5,196 nt of DNA from Alphaproteobacteria bacterium. GTDB lineage: Bacteria > Pseudomonadota > Alphaproteobacteria > Puniceispirillales > Puniceispirillaceae. Positions within the stretch are counted from its first letter, which is position 1, and every line of letters starts with the position of its first letter. The notes under the pieces were generated by a model that saw only the letters and a program-made list of their open reading frames with translations, was not told where the DNA came from and made no database searches. Both the position numbers and the translations under genes were made by a program. Location of the stretch: the NCBI GenBank assembly GCA_009936885.1, contig JAACDT010000309.1:1-5196 (forward strand). Reading direction: 5' to 3'. Of the stretch, positions 1-5,196 are shown piece by piece.

Positions 1-76
1 AGGTCTGGGGTTATTTATATATGCGCGTAATTTGTATTTTATTCACCGTAATTCTAGAAAGGATGCCCAATCTTAA
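1..76 (+). CDS. C-terminal end of a LAB_N-family membrane protein (partial, 5' end outside window)
   Basis: An open frame enters from the left edge (first full codon at base 2) and stops at TAA 74-76, giving 24 residues that begin GLGLFIYARNLYFI and end in a charged tail, HRNSRKDAQS. From memory, the small 'lipid-A-disaccharide synthase N-terminal domain' (LAB_N) proteins end in a last transmembrane helix with a Gly-rich entry followed by a RNL(Y/W) motif and a short basic tail, which is what is seen here. Base 1 is an A, compatible with a Gln codon before the first Gly, as in the usual GQ of the family. LAB_N proteins are small inner-membrane proteins, of poorly defined function, often found near lipid A or glycosyltransferase genes. 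The gene is convergent with the EVE gene. Only the tail is visible, so the family call rests on one motif; another small membrane protein is possible. Confidence 0.55.
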   Translation, partial: GLGLFIYARNLYFIHRNSRKDAQS

Positions 77-98
77 AGCCTGAATATTTTGGTAAGCA

Positions 99-518
99 TT
101 ATATAACGGAATTGCTCATATTTAGTAAAATACCCCATTCGTCTTGTAATACAGGTACTACGGATAGACGCGATTGACGCACGAGTGCGAAATTTTCCAG
201 TAACGGCTCATTTTTAATTTCTGCAAGTGTAACAGGTTTTACAACCTCTTTTACCGCAACTACCGTAACCATTCCAAAGCGCCCTGTTGGGTCGGTTGGA
301 TCAAGGTGCCATTTCTCGGTAACACGTACAATTCCAACAATGCGTTTTTCAATTACAGAGTGATAGAAAAATCCTAAATCTCCTATCTCCATAGCTTTCA
401 TATTATTGCCAGCTTGATAATTGCGAACGCCATCCCAGCCTTCGCCTTCATCTCCCTTAGCCAGTTGATCATCAAATGACCATGTATTCGGTTCTGATTT
501 AAATAGCCAATATGCCAT
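99..518 (-). CDS. EVE-domain protein (PUA-like fold, DUF55/thymocyte nuclear protein 1 family)
   Basis: A complete 139-residue protein, close to the usual length of stand-alone bacterial EVE proteins, so the domain fills the whole chain. Family hallmarks are visible in order: MAYWLFKSEP at the N-terminus, WDGVRNYQAGNN at 28-39, GDLGFFYHS at 46-54, a V-G-I strand at 61-63, KPVTL at 94-98 and LVRQSRLSVVPV at 112-123. The aromatic and Arg/Asn residues of these motifs line the pocket that in this PUA-related fold is thought to recognise modified bases in DNA or RNA. The exact ligand and role of the free-standing bacterial proteins are not settled. There is no signal peptide or membrane segment, so it is cytoplasmic. 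It is the third gene of the leftward unit, 56 bases after gpsA, with its own good ribosome site. Family assignment is secure; function is not. Confidence 0.95.
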   Translation of the reverse strand: MAYWLFKSEPNTWSFDDQLAKGDEGEGWDGVRNYQAGNNMKAMEIGDLGFFYHSVIEKRIVGIVRVTEKWHLDPTDPTGRFGMVTVVAVKEVVKPVTLAEIKNEPLLENFALVRQSRLSVVPVLQDEWGILLNMSNSVI

Positions 519-523
519 GTAAG

Positions 524-528
524 CCTCT
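524..528 (-). promoter_or_regulatory. Ribosome binding site of the EVE gene
   Basis: The minus strand reads AGAGG five bases before the ATG at 518. This supports that start, which also gives the canonical MAYWL(F/V)KSEP N-terminus. The 56-base gap to gpsA (519-574) otherwise holds only AT-rich sequence in which I see no convincing promoter or hairpin, so read-through from gpsA is likely. Confidence 0.7.
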
Positions 529-574
529 TTTTAGTGTTTTGTTATTTTAAACAAGCGACGACAATCCTGCCATT

Positions 575-1570
575 CTATTCAATCGTTACGGTTCTTGATA
601 AAAGCGTCCTAATTTCGTTCTCTATGGTCTCAGGATTTTGCAAAATACGATAAACAGATTGCGCAATTGGTAATTCGATATCTTCATATTCTGCTCTTGC
701 GTTAAGAAGGGCAGCTGCTTTGCTTCCTTCTGCTAATTTCTGTTCAGGATGCTGTTTTTTTGCAAGGGCCATTCCATAAGCCATATTACGAGAATGAGGA
801 CCAGAACAGGATAGCATTAAATCCCCCATCCCTGCCAAACCATTTAGCGTTTTGCCATTGCCACCTATTTTTACAGCTAGTCGCGAAATTTCGGCAAGGC
901 CTCGTGTTACCAATGCAGCACGCGCATTATCCCCAAGTTCTAATCCAGTAGCAATACCAGCTGCGATAGCAATAATATTTTTGACAGCACCTCCAACAGC
1001 AACACCCATTACATCATCTCCCACATAACACCTCAAACAACTCATCGAGAAATAATCGGCAATTATATAAGATAGCGAAAGAGAATTAGAAGCGATCATA
1101 ACAGCGGCAGGCTTATCTAAGATTACCTCATCCGCAAATGATGGCCCACTTAAGAGCCCATAGGGGTTAAATTCGCCTAAGCTTTCATTCACCCATTCTG
1201 GCAGGAACACGCCGCCCTTTTGAGGGTGAGGTAGAAGCCCTTTACCAGTAAATAGTATAATTGCCTTTTTGTGTGCATAAGAGCCCACTAATTGAATTGC
1301 CTCTTCGGTTGCTGACACAGGGACAGCTATCACTATCAGTTCAGCTGACCTCAGACATTCTGGCTGTAGTGTTGATGATATGGGCTGGTTAAGTCTAAGC
1401 TGAGGCAATGCCAATAGCCTTGCTTGATTAAGGGCATCTGCTGTGTCTTGGCGCCGGGTAAGCACCGTAACGCTATTTTTTGCTTTTTGCAGCTGGTCTG
1501 CAAGCGCGCCTCCCCAGCTTCCCCCTCCAATGACGACTATTTCTCCAGTTTTTGAGTTGCTAGCTGTCAT
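575..1570 (-). CDS. gpsA: NAD(P)-dependent glycerol-3-phosphate dehydrogenase
   Basis: GpsA reduces dihydroxyacetone phosphate to sn-glycerol 3-phosphate, the backbone precursor of membrane phospholipids, in the cytoplasm. The 331 residues match the family length. The N-terminal Rossmann domain shows the dinucleotide loop GGGSWGGALA at 15-24 (GxGxxG pattern kept), followed by IAVP at 81-84 and TGKGL at 108-112, with Lys110 in the substrate region. SGPSFA at 141-146 is the family signature. The C-terminal helical domain has GGAVKNIIAIAAGI from 193 with the catalytic Lys197, GDNARAALVTRGLAE at 213-227, GMGDLMLSC at 247-255 with Asp250, and an AEGSKAA segment at 280-286 corresponding to the usual VEG. 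The start overlaps the tsaD stop as ATGA, which suggests translational coupling. Small oddities are Gly16 and Gly21, where Ala and Thr are more usual in GAGSWGTALA. The protein looks intact and functional. Confidence 0.97.
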   Translation of the reverse strand: MTASNSKTGEIVVIGGGSWGGALADQLQKAKNSVTVLTRRQDTADALNQARLLALPQLRLNQPISSTLQPECLRSAELIVIAVPVSATEEAIQLVGSYAHKKAIILFTGKGLLPHPQKGGVFLPEWVNESLGEFNPYGLLSGPSFADEVILDKPAAVMIASNSLSLSYIIADYFSMSCLRCYVGDDVMGVAVGGAVKNIIAIAAGIATGLELGDNARAALVTRGLAEISRLAVKIGGNGKTLNGLAGMGDLMLSCSGPHSRNMAYGMALAKKQHPEQKLAEGSKAAALLNARAEYEDIELPIAQSVYRILQNPETIENEIRTLLSRTVTIE

Positions 1571-2631
1571 TGTCTTACACCTCGCCCTGGTGGCGGTGTT
1601 GCATTATTATCAAGTGGCCATCTCGGTCTTGGTGCGAAATCAAGTTCGGTATTCATACCAATTTGATGGTATTCCATGCCAACCCAAGCAATCATAGCAG
1701 CGTTATCAGTGCAAAATTCTAATGGTGGCAAAACCATAGTGAAGTTCAAGGAGCTGGCAAGGTTTTGTAAATCCTCCCGAATTTGTGTGTTTGCAGCTAC
1801 ACCGCCAGCAACCACAAAAGAGGGTTGTTCCCTGTGTTTATAAGAAGAGATAAACGCCTCCATTGCAATTGCTGAGCGATTAACAAGACAAGCAGATATA
1901 GCCGATTGCATACTTGCAGCAAAGTCGCAAACCGGAAGTGGTTCTGGATGAGTTGATGCTGCATTTGCAAGTGCTGTTTTAAGGCCAGAAAAAGAGAAAT
2001 GACAATCATGATATCGTTGCCTTGGAATAGGCAATTTTATAGCCGTTGGATTTCCCGACTTGGCGGCTTCTTCTATCGCTGGCCCACCTGGGTAGCCAAG
2101 TCCTAAGATTTTTGCGGCTTTATCAAATGCTTCACCAGCGGCATCGTCCAATGTAGTACCATATCGCTCATACTTACCCAGCCCCCTGATATTTAACAGT
2201 TGGGTGTGACCGCCAGAGACTAGCAATAATAGGTATGGAAAATCCAGATTATGTGTGAATCTTGGTGTTAGTGCGTGACCTTCGAGATGGTTGACAGCGT
2301 AATAGGGAAGATTACTTGCGCTGGCTATTGCTTTCGCGGTTACGGTGCCAACTAAAACGCCGCCTATTAATCCAGGCCCACCTGTTGCAGCAACACCATC
2401 GATTTTATCAAAGGATAGTCCTGATTGTTTAAGGGCCTTCGTAATTACTGGCCTCATCGCAGATAAATGTTCTCTTGCCGCCACTTCTGGCACAACACCG
2501 CCGTGAGAGGCATGAATAGATGCTTGCGAGGAGATAATATTAGCAAGGATTTCACCATCCTGCCTAATAATTGCGCAAGCAGTCTCATCACAACTGCTTT
2601 CTATTCCTAATATGATTGACTGTTTTGTCAT
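1567..2631 (-). CDS. tsaD: tRNA N6-threonylcarbamoyladenosine (t6A) transferase subunit TsaD
   Basis: TsaD (formerly Gcp/YgjD) transfers the threonylcarbamoyl group from TC-AMP to A37 of tRNAs that read ANN codons, working with TsaB and TsaE in the cytoplasm; TsaB and TsaE are not in this window. The chain has 354 residues, slightly longer than the about 340 of E. coli, the excess being mostly a Pro-rich C-terminal tail. ASKHA-fold motifs are all present: LGIESSCDETA at 8-18, HGGVVPEVAAREH at 43-55, ATGGPGLIGGL-type loop at 82-92, NHLEGH at 114-119 with the metal-binding His115 and His119, VSGGHTQL at 138-145, DDAAGEAFDKAAK at 162-174, GYPGGP at 179-184, SFSGLKTA at 213-220, AGGVAAN at 275-281 and CTDNAAMIA at 307-315 with metal-ligand Asp309. 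It is the first gene of the leftward unit and divergent from hemC. The start is supported by an AGGA site and by the short lead into the conserved GIESSCDET. Confidence 0.97.
   Translation of the reverse strand: MTKQSIILGIESSCDETACAIIRQDGEILANIISSQASIHASHGGVVPEVAAREHLSAMRPVITKALKQSGLSFDKIDGVAATGGPGLIGGVLVGTVTAKAIASASNLPYYAVNHLEGHALTPRFTHNLDFPYLLLLVSGGHTQLLNIRGLGKYERYGTTLDDAAGEAFDKAAKILGLGYPGGPAIEEAAKSGNPTAIKLPIPRQRYHDCHFSFSGLKTALANAASTHPEPLPVCDFAASMQSAISACLVNRSAIAMEAFISSYKHREQPSFVVAGGVAANTQIREDLQNLASSLNFTMVLPPLEFCTDNAAMIAWVGMEYHQIGMNTELDFAPRPRWPLDNNATPPPGRGVRQ
1578..1583 (-). promoter_or_regulatory. Ribosome binding site of gpsA, inside the end of tsaD
   Basis: The minus strand reads GAGGTG seven bases before the gpsA ATG at 1570, within the last codons of tsaD. 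This favourable site, together with the 4-base ATGA overlap, fixes the gpsA start and indicates that the two genes are translated from one message. Confidence 0.75.
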
Positions 2632-2645
2632 TTTTTTCCTATGAA
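2616..2645 (+). promoter_or_regulatory. Candidate sigma-70-type promoter for hemC-hemD-COG4223
   Basis: The plus strand carries TTGACT (five of six matches) at 2616-2621, inside the first codons of tsaD, and TATGAA (four of six) at 2640-2645 after an 18-base spacer. Transcription would begin near 2652, giving a leader of a little over 20 bases. An alternative weak -10 is CATACT at 2655-2660, which would leave an almost leaderless message. Either way the promoter must lie over or very near the tsaD start, because only 43 bases separate the two start codons. Confidence 0.35.
2637..2640 (-). promoter_or_regulatory. Ribosome binding site of tsaD
   Basis: The minus strand reads TAGGA followed by a run of A up to the ATG at 2631, placing AGGA five bases from the start codon. 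This is a normal spacing and supports the chosen start. Confidence 0.7.
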
Positions 2646-2669
2646 AACTTCCGTCATACTATTAGACAG

Positions 2670-2698
2670 ATTATATGCAAGACAAGAAAAATTCTGAA
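2670..2698 (-). promoter_or_regulatory. Candidate sigma-70-type promoter for tsaD-gpsA-EVE
   Basis: On the minus strand a perfect TATAAT occupies 2675 to 2670, with TTCAGA (four of six matches to TTGACA) at 2698 to 2693 and a 17-base spacer. Transcription would begin near 2663, leaving a leader of about 30 bases that contains the AGGA site of tsaD. The element lies over the hemC start codon and first codons. It is called by eye from hexamers in an AT-rich region, so chance matches cannot be excluded, but position, spacing and the exact -10 agree well. Confidence 0.45.
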
Positions 2699-3607
2699 AC
2701 GTCCCGTTTGTTAACGATCGCCACACGAAAATCAAACCTAGCAATGGCTCAAGCTCAACTAGTATGCGATTTAATTGAGCCAGTGCAAGCACAGCTTGTT
2801 GGTATGTCAACGCCTGGGGATGAAAACCTTGTAAAACCGTTAGTCGAAATTGGCGGTAAAGGGGTATTTATTAAAACACTTGAGCAAGCGCTTTTATCTG
2901 GCAGTGCCGATTGCGCTGTACATTCCTTGAAAGATATGGAAACCCAGTTTGCACCAGATACACAAATTGCATCTATTTTACCAAGAGAAGATCCAAGAGA
3001 TGCAATATTAGGGGCTGCAAGTCTTGATGAACTTGCTATAAATGCAAAAGTGGGCACAGCTTCTGTAAGACGCAAAGCACAATTATTAAAATATCGTCCT
3101 GATTTAGATGTTCAGCTATTAAGAGGAAATATAAACCGAAGAATAGCTTGTCTTGAAAACAATGAATATGATGCTATTATTTTGGCCGTTGCTGGCCTAA
3201 AACGGCTGAATTTGAATATTGCATATTCCCCAATTGATATTAATAAAATGCCACCTGCTGCCTCGCAAGGAACACTCGCAGTTCAGATTTATGAATGTCA
3301 TCCAGAATATGAGTTTATTAAGCAGACTGTTTCGCGCTTGAATTGTAACAATACACGTTCTTGTGTAACAGCAGAGCGCGCAACTCTAGCAGGTCTTGAT
3401 GGATCTTGTCGCACGCCGATTTCTGCTTATGCCTATATAAGCTCATCTGGGAAGTTGCATCTTCAGGCACATATATACTCTCCTGATGGAGCGGAAAGCT
3501 ATAGTGCCTCTTCTTCGGGTAGGCCTGACAATGCGACGGAATTAGGTCAAAAAATCGCCCAAGATCTTTTGGAAAAATGTGGTGGAAAGTTGTTTCTTTC
3601 AAGCTAG
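2675..3607 (+). CDS. hemC: Porphobilinogen deaminase (hydroxymethylbilane synthase)
   Basis: HemC condenses four porphobilinogens into the linear tetrapyrrole hydroxymethylbilane in the cytoplasm, using a covalent dipyrromethane cofactor. The 310 residues fit the family. Visible motifs are TIATRKSNLAMAQAQ at 14-28 with Arg18, GGKGVF at 60-65, AVHSLKD at 81-87 with catalytic Asp87 (Asp84 in E. coli), REDPRDA at 104-110, GTASVRR at 127-133 with Arg132/Arg133, LRGNINRR at 149-156, EYDAIILAVAGLKRL at 164-178, and LDGSCRTPI at 241-249, where Cys245 is the cofactor attachment site. The start at 2675 is the first ATG after an in-frame TAG at 2663-2665 and sits a short lead before the conserved ATRKS; no strong Shine-Dalgarno is visible. 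Substitutions relative to common sequences are SNLA for SPLA and KDMET for KDMPT, neither at a catalytic residue. It is first in the rightward unit, ahead of hemD. Confidence 0.97.
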   Translation: MQDKKNSETSRLLTIATRKSNLAMAQAQLVCDLIEPVQAQLVGMSTPGDENLVKPLVEIGGKGVFIKTLEQALLSGSADCAVHSLKDMETQFAPDTQIASILPREDPRDAILGAASLDELAINAKVGTASVRRKAQLLKYRPDLDVQLLRGNINRRIACLENNEYDAIILAVAGLKRLNLNIAYSPIDINKMPPAASQGTLAVQIYECHPEYEFIKQTVSRLNCNNTRSCVTAERATLAGLDGSCRTPISAYAYISSSGKLHLQAHIYSPDGAESYSASSSGRPDNATELGQKIAQDLLEKCGGKLFLSS

Positions 3608-3621
3608 TTTAAGTTCTTTTT

Positions 3622-3647
3622 AGAGGAATGAAATAAGCAAAAAGATG
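3622..3647 (+). promoter_or_regulatory. Unusual translation start region of hemD with a two-codon open frame
   Basis: The only good Shine-Dalgarno in the 37-base hemC-hemD gap is AGAGGA at 3622-3627, which ends 17 bases before the hemD ATG at 3645, too far for normal use. Directly after it stands ATG AAA TAA (3628-3636), a start, one sense codon and a stop. The hemD ATG follows eight bases after that stop. Five bases after the AGGA is an in-frame ATA (3633-3635), which would add only four residues if it were used as a rare start. The hemD start at 3645 is preferred because it matches the family N-terminus. Confidence 0.4.
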
Positions 3648-4367
3648 ATTATTGTTATTCGCGATATCGAAGCTGCTACTAGCAATGCTAATCTTCTTTC
3701 GGATTCTGGAATATCTGCTATGCCACTTGCGGTTTTAGCTTACGAGCCAATTGCGCTAGATAGCTCGATATTTGAGATAAATTATCAGGCCCTGATTTTT
3801 ACAAGCAAACAGGCAATTCTGCATCAAAACTCATTTTATGATCTGCCAGCTTGGTGTCTTGGAAGCACCACAGCACAAGCAGCGAAAAATGCAGGATATA
3901 CGAATGTCATTGAGTCATCAGGTAACGCCCAGACTTTGGCTGAGAATATAGCCCATAGGACAGACAGGGCAAAAGGGCCATTATTGTGGGTTTCAGGAGC
4001 TGATATTGCATTTGATATTGAAGCTTATTTAACACATAAAAAGTTCAATATAGAAAGAGCCATTAGTTACCATATGAGACCTTCAGATCATCTTCCTAAC
4101 GGGTTTATAGAGCTGGTTAAATCAAATAAAATCACGGGAATTATTATTCTATCAAAACGGAATTTTCAGTGTTTTAGAGAATTAATGATTGCAGCCGATA
4201 TTTGGGAATATCACAAAAAGTGGCAGCTCTTTACATTTGATCAAATACCATTTGTGCCAGAAGAGGTGTCTTCTTTCTCTGGCATTACAAAATCTGGAGA
4301 TGCTAATTTTGAGCACTTGTTTAAAGTAATAAAAGACTGGTACTCTACGATAAGAGAACTCGAATAG
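3645..4367 (+). CDS. hemD: Uroporphyrinogen-III synthase
   Basis: HemD cyclises hydroxymethylbilane, the HemC product, to uroporphyrinogen III while inverting ring D, in the cytoplasm. The 240 residues are the normal length of this fast-evolving, low-identity family. Recognisable elements of its two alpha/beta domains are the N-terminal strand MIIVIR, ALIFTSKQAI at 49-58, LGSTTAQAAKNAGY at 72-85 (usual VG..TA..L...G), GNAQTLAENI at 93-102, LLWVSGAD at 113-120 (usual LLxLRG), a strand ending in Tyr142, IIILSKRNFQCF at 166-177 and a final FEHLFKVI helix at 222-229. The usual TRP near the N-terminus reads IRD here, and S-x-R-S-A of the second domain reads SKRNF. No residue is absolutely required in this family, so these do not argue against activity. 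Position immediately after hemC supports the call. Confidence 0.92.
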   Translation: MIIVIRDIEAATSNANLLSDSGISAMPLAVLAYEPIALDSSIFEINYQALIFTSKQAILHQNSFYDLPAWCLGSTTAQAAKNAGYTNVIESSGNAQTLAENIAHRTDRAKGPLLWVSGADIAFDIEAYLTHKKFNIERAISYHMRPSDHLPNGFIELVKSNKITGIIILSKRNFQCFRELMIAADIWEYHKKWQLFTFDQIPFVPEEVSSFSGITKSGDANFEHLFKVIKDWYSTIRELE

Positions 4368-4380
4368 GCAGATAATCCGT

Positions 4381-5196
4381 ATGCAGGATCCAGATAAAGA
4401 CGCATCCGAGACGGTGATTGAAGGTGAGGCAATCCCGCGCGCTGGCCGAAAAAAAGCGTCTGGTAATAAGAGCAATCACACTCATCAGTCAGGCTCTTCT
4501 TCGTCTAGGACATTATTTTCACTAAGAAATCTAATAGGATTTTTTATGTTTACTCTGGCTGCCATAGCAGGTGGGTATTGGGTGCTTAATAATGTTATGC
4601 CCCTTTCACAAAATAGCCTGAAACTCTCAAAAACCTTAAATGAACTTACGGAACGTACATTACAAACTCAGCAGCAGCTAGCGGAGCTAAAAGACCAAGT
4701 TGATAATTTGAAAATAAATATAGGCAGTCTAGAAGAATATTTTGAAACAGATGCGCAGGATGTAAGCCCTGATACACTGCTAGTCCAGCTTAATGTTCTA
4801 GAAGCTCGGCTTGAGGATTTAGGTTATGAGATATCGCGCACCCAAATAGAGAGTAGCAAGCCGCTGGAGAATATAAATTTTGGCTCGCACCAGATAAAAC
4901 AATTTTTAGATAGTTTATGGCTTGATAGTCAAACAGGCAAAAACCTTTCAATCTATCGACCATTGATTGATACGCTAAAATCTAACTTGGTTGAGGATAA
5001 GTCAAATGAAGTTGTGCGCTCTATTGAGCAGGCGCTCAGCGGAAATTTATCTAGCCATGCACGTCTGTTAAATGAATTGAACTATCAAATTTCTGAAGTT
5101 ACACGGGGTTCGGACGCGTATGATAAAATACTCAAACCCACAGATAACCCAAAGATAATGACAGATAGAGAGATAAAGACAAATATAATAGAAGAT
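4381..5196 (+). CDS. COG4223 mitofilin/Mic60-like inner-membrane coiled-coil protein (partial, 3' end outside window)
   Basis: An uninterrupted frame of 272 codons runs from ATG 4381 to the window edge with no stop. The start is the only usual one after an in-frame TAA at 4351-4353, 13 bases after the hemD stop; a clear Shine-Dalgarno is lacking, so coupling to hemD translation is likely. Residues 1-49 are polar and disordered, with TVIEGEAIP near the start, a basic patch at 20-30 and a Ser run at 37-42. One hydrophobic helix spans about 50-70 and anchors the protein, most likely with the C-terminal part in the periplasm. Coiled-coil-like segments follow at about 78-121 (LTERTLQTQQQLAELKDQVDNL within it) and 133-151 (LEARLEDLGYEI). 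Such architecture directly after hemC-hemD is typical of the alphaproteobacterial COG4223 family, relatives of mitochondrial Mic60, which help shape inner membranes. The diagnostic C-terminal mitofilin domain lies beyond the window, so the call rests on architecture and position. Confidence 0.8.
   Translation, partial: MQDPDKDASETVIEGEAIPRAGRKKASGNKSNHTHQSGSSSSRTLFSLRNLIGFFMFTLAAIAGGYWVLNNVMPLSQNSLKLSKTLNELTERTLQTQQQLAELKDQVDNLKINIGSLEEYFETDAQDVSPDTLLVQLNVLEARLEDLGYEISRTQIESSKPLENINFGSHQIKQFLDSLWLDSQTGKNLSIYRPLIDTLKSNLVEDKSNEVVRSIEQALSGNLSSHARLLNELNYQISEVTRGSDAYDKILKPTDNPKIMTDREIKTNIIED

Noticed and set aside
14..49. Minus-strand GTG frame of 11 codons downstream of the EVE gene
   Set aside because: It is very short, lacks a ribosome site and lies opposite the LAB_N-like tail, which explains the region better.
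77..98. Possible bidirectional terminator between the convergent stops, built around AATATT
   Set aside because: Only a few weak pairs can form and there is no GC-rich stem with a T-run on either strand, so I do not call it.
760..951. Plus-strand open frame of 63 codons
   Set aside because: It lies wholly inside gpsA on the opposite strand, has a low-complexity-like composition with no recognisable motif, and is explained as a shadow of a secure gene.
1443..1697. Plus-strand open frame of 84 codons with a hydrophobic middle
   Set aside because: It runs antisense across the gpsA-tsaD overlap. The hydrophobic stretch is the reverse reading of the gpsA nucleotide-loop coding region and carries no family motif.
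1797..2009. Minus-strand open frame of 70 codons
   Set aside because: It is in another frame of tsaD, rich in Leu/Gln, and has no domain signature.
2628..2810. Minus-strand open frame spanning the tsaD-hemC gap
   Set aside because: It would end exactly at the tsaD start and cover the hemC N-terminus, leaving no room for the tsaD leader separately. The peptide matches nothing I know; the region is better read as divergent promoters.
2755..3075. Minus-strand open frame of 106 codons
   Set aside because: It is antisense to the conserved part of hemC, Ser/Ala-rich as expected for a reverse reading, with no own ribosome site or motif.
3318..3602. Minus-strand open frame of 94 codons
   Set aside because: It is antisense to the end of hemC, and no recognisable family features are seen.
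3608..3644. Possible terminator or promoter between hemC and hemD
   Set aside because: There is no hairpin and no paired hexamers at proper spacing. The genes appear to be co-transcribed.
4182..4475. Two minus-strand open frames (the second at 4241-4432) across the hemD/COG4223 junction
   Set aside because: Both are antisense to well supported genes, Cys/Arg/Ser-rich and without motifs.

Overview
This window is an ordinary housekeeping stretch of an AT-rich bacterial chromosome, most likely from an alphaproteobacterium (the base composition would fit a marine lineage, but I cannot place it lower). The main argument is gene order: a divergent pair of transcription units, tsaD-gpsA-EVE one way and hemC-hemD-COG4223 (mitofilin/Mic60-like) the other, is a typical alphaproteobacterial arrangement, and the COG4223 family is largely alphaproteobacterial.

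Layout. Bases 1-76 hold the last 24 codons of a plus-strand gene whose tail matches the C-terminus of the small LAB_N membrane protein family. It converges on the minus-strand unit with 22 bases between the two stop codons. The minus-strand unit, read from 2631 down to 99, is tsaD (t6A37 tRNA modification), gpsA (glycerol-3-phosphate dehydrogenase) and an EVE-domain protein. tsaD and gpsA overlap by 4 bases; a 56-base gap precedes the EVE gene. Bases 2632-2674 are a very compact divergent control region. From 2675 the plus-strand unit carries hemC and hemD, two consecutive steps of tetrapyrrole synthesis, then an anchored coiled-coil protein of the COG4223 family that runs off the window end.

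How the genes work together. HemC turns porphobilinogen into hydroxymethylbilane and HemD closes it to uroporphyrinogen III, so these two are a direct metabolic pair. The COG4223 protein, from its family, acts at the inner membrane in shaping or organising it rather than in haem chemistry. The leftward genes serve translation fidelity (TsaD), phospholipid precursor supply (GpsA) and an unsettled nucleic-acid-related role (EVE). All complete genes look intact, with their key residues in place.

I found no mobile element, RNA gene, CRISPR array, long repeat or convincing terminator, and no sign of a new multi-gene system. The points worth a second look are small: interlocked divergent promoters, an odd start region for hemD, a few substitutions in conserved motifs, and the partial gene at the left edge. 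No stretch longer than 300 bases lacks a gene.
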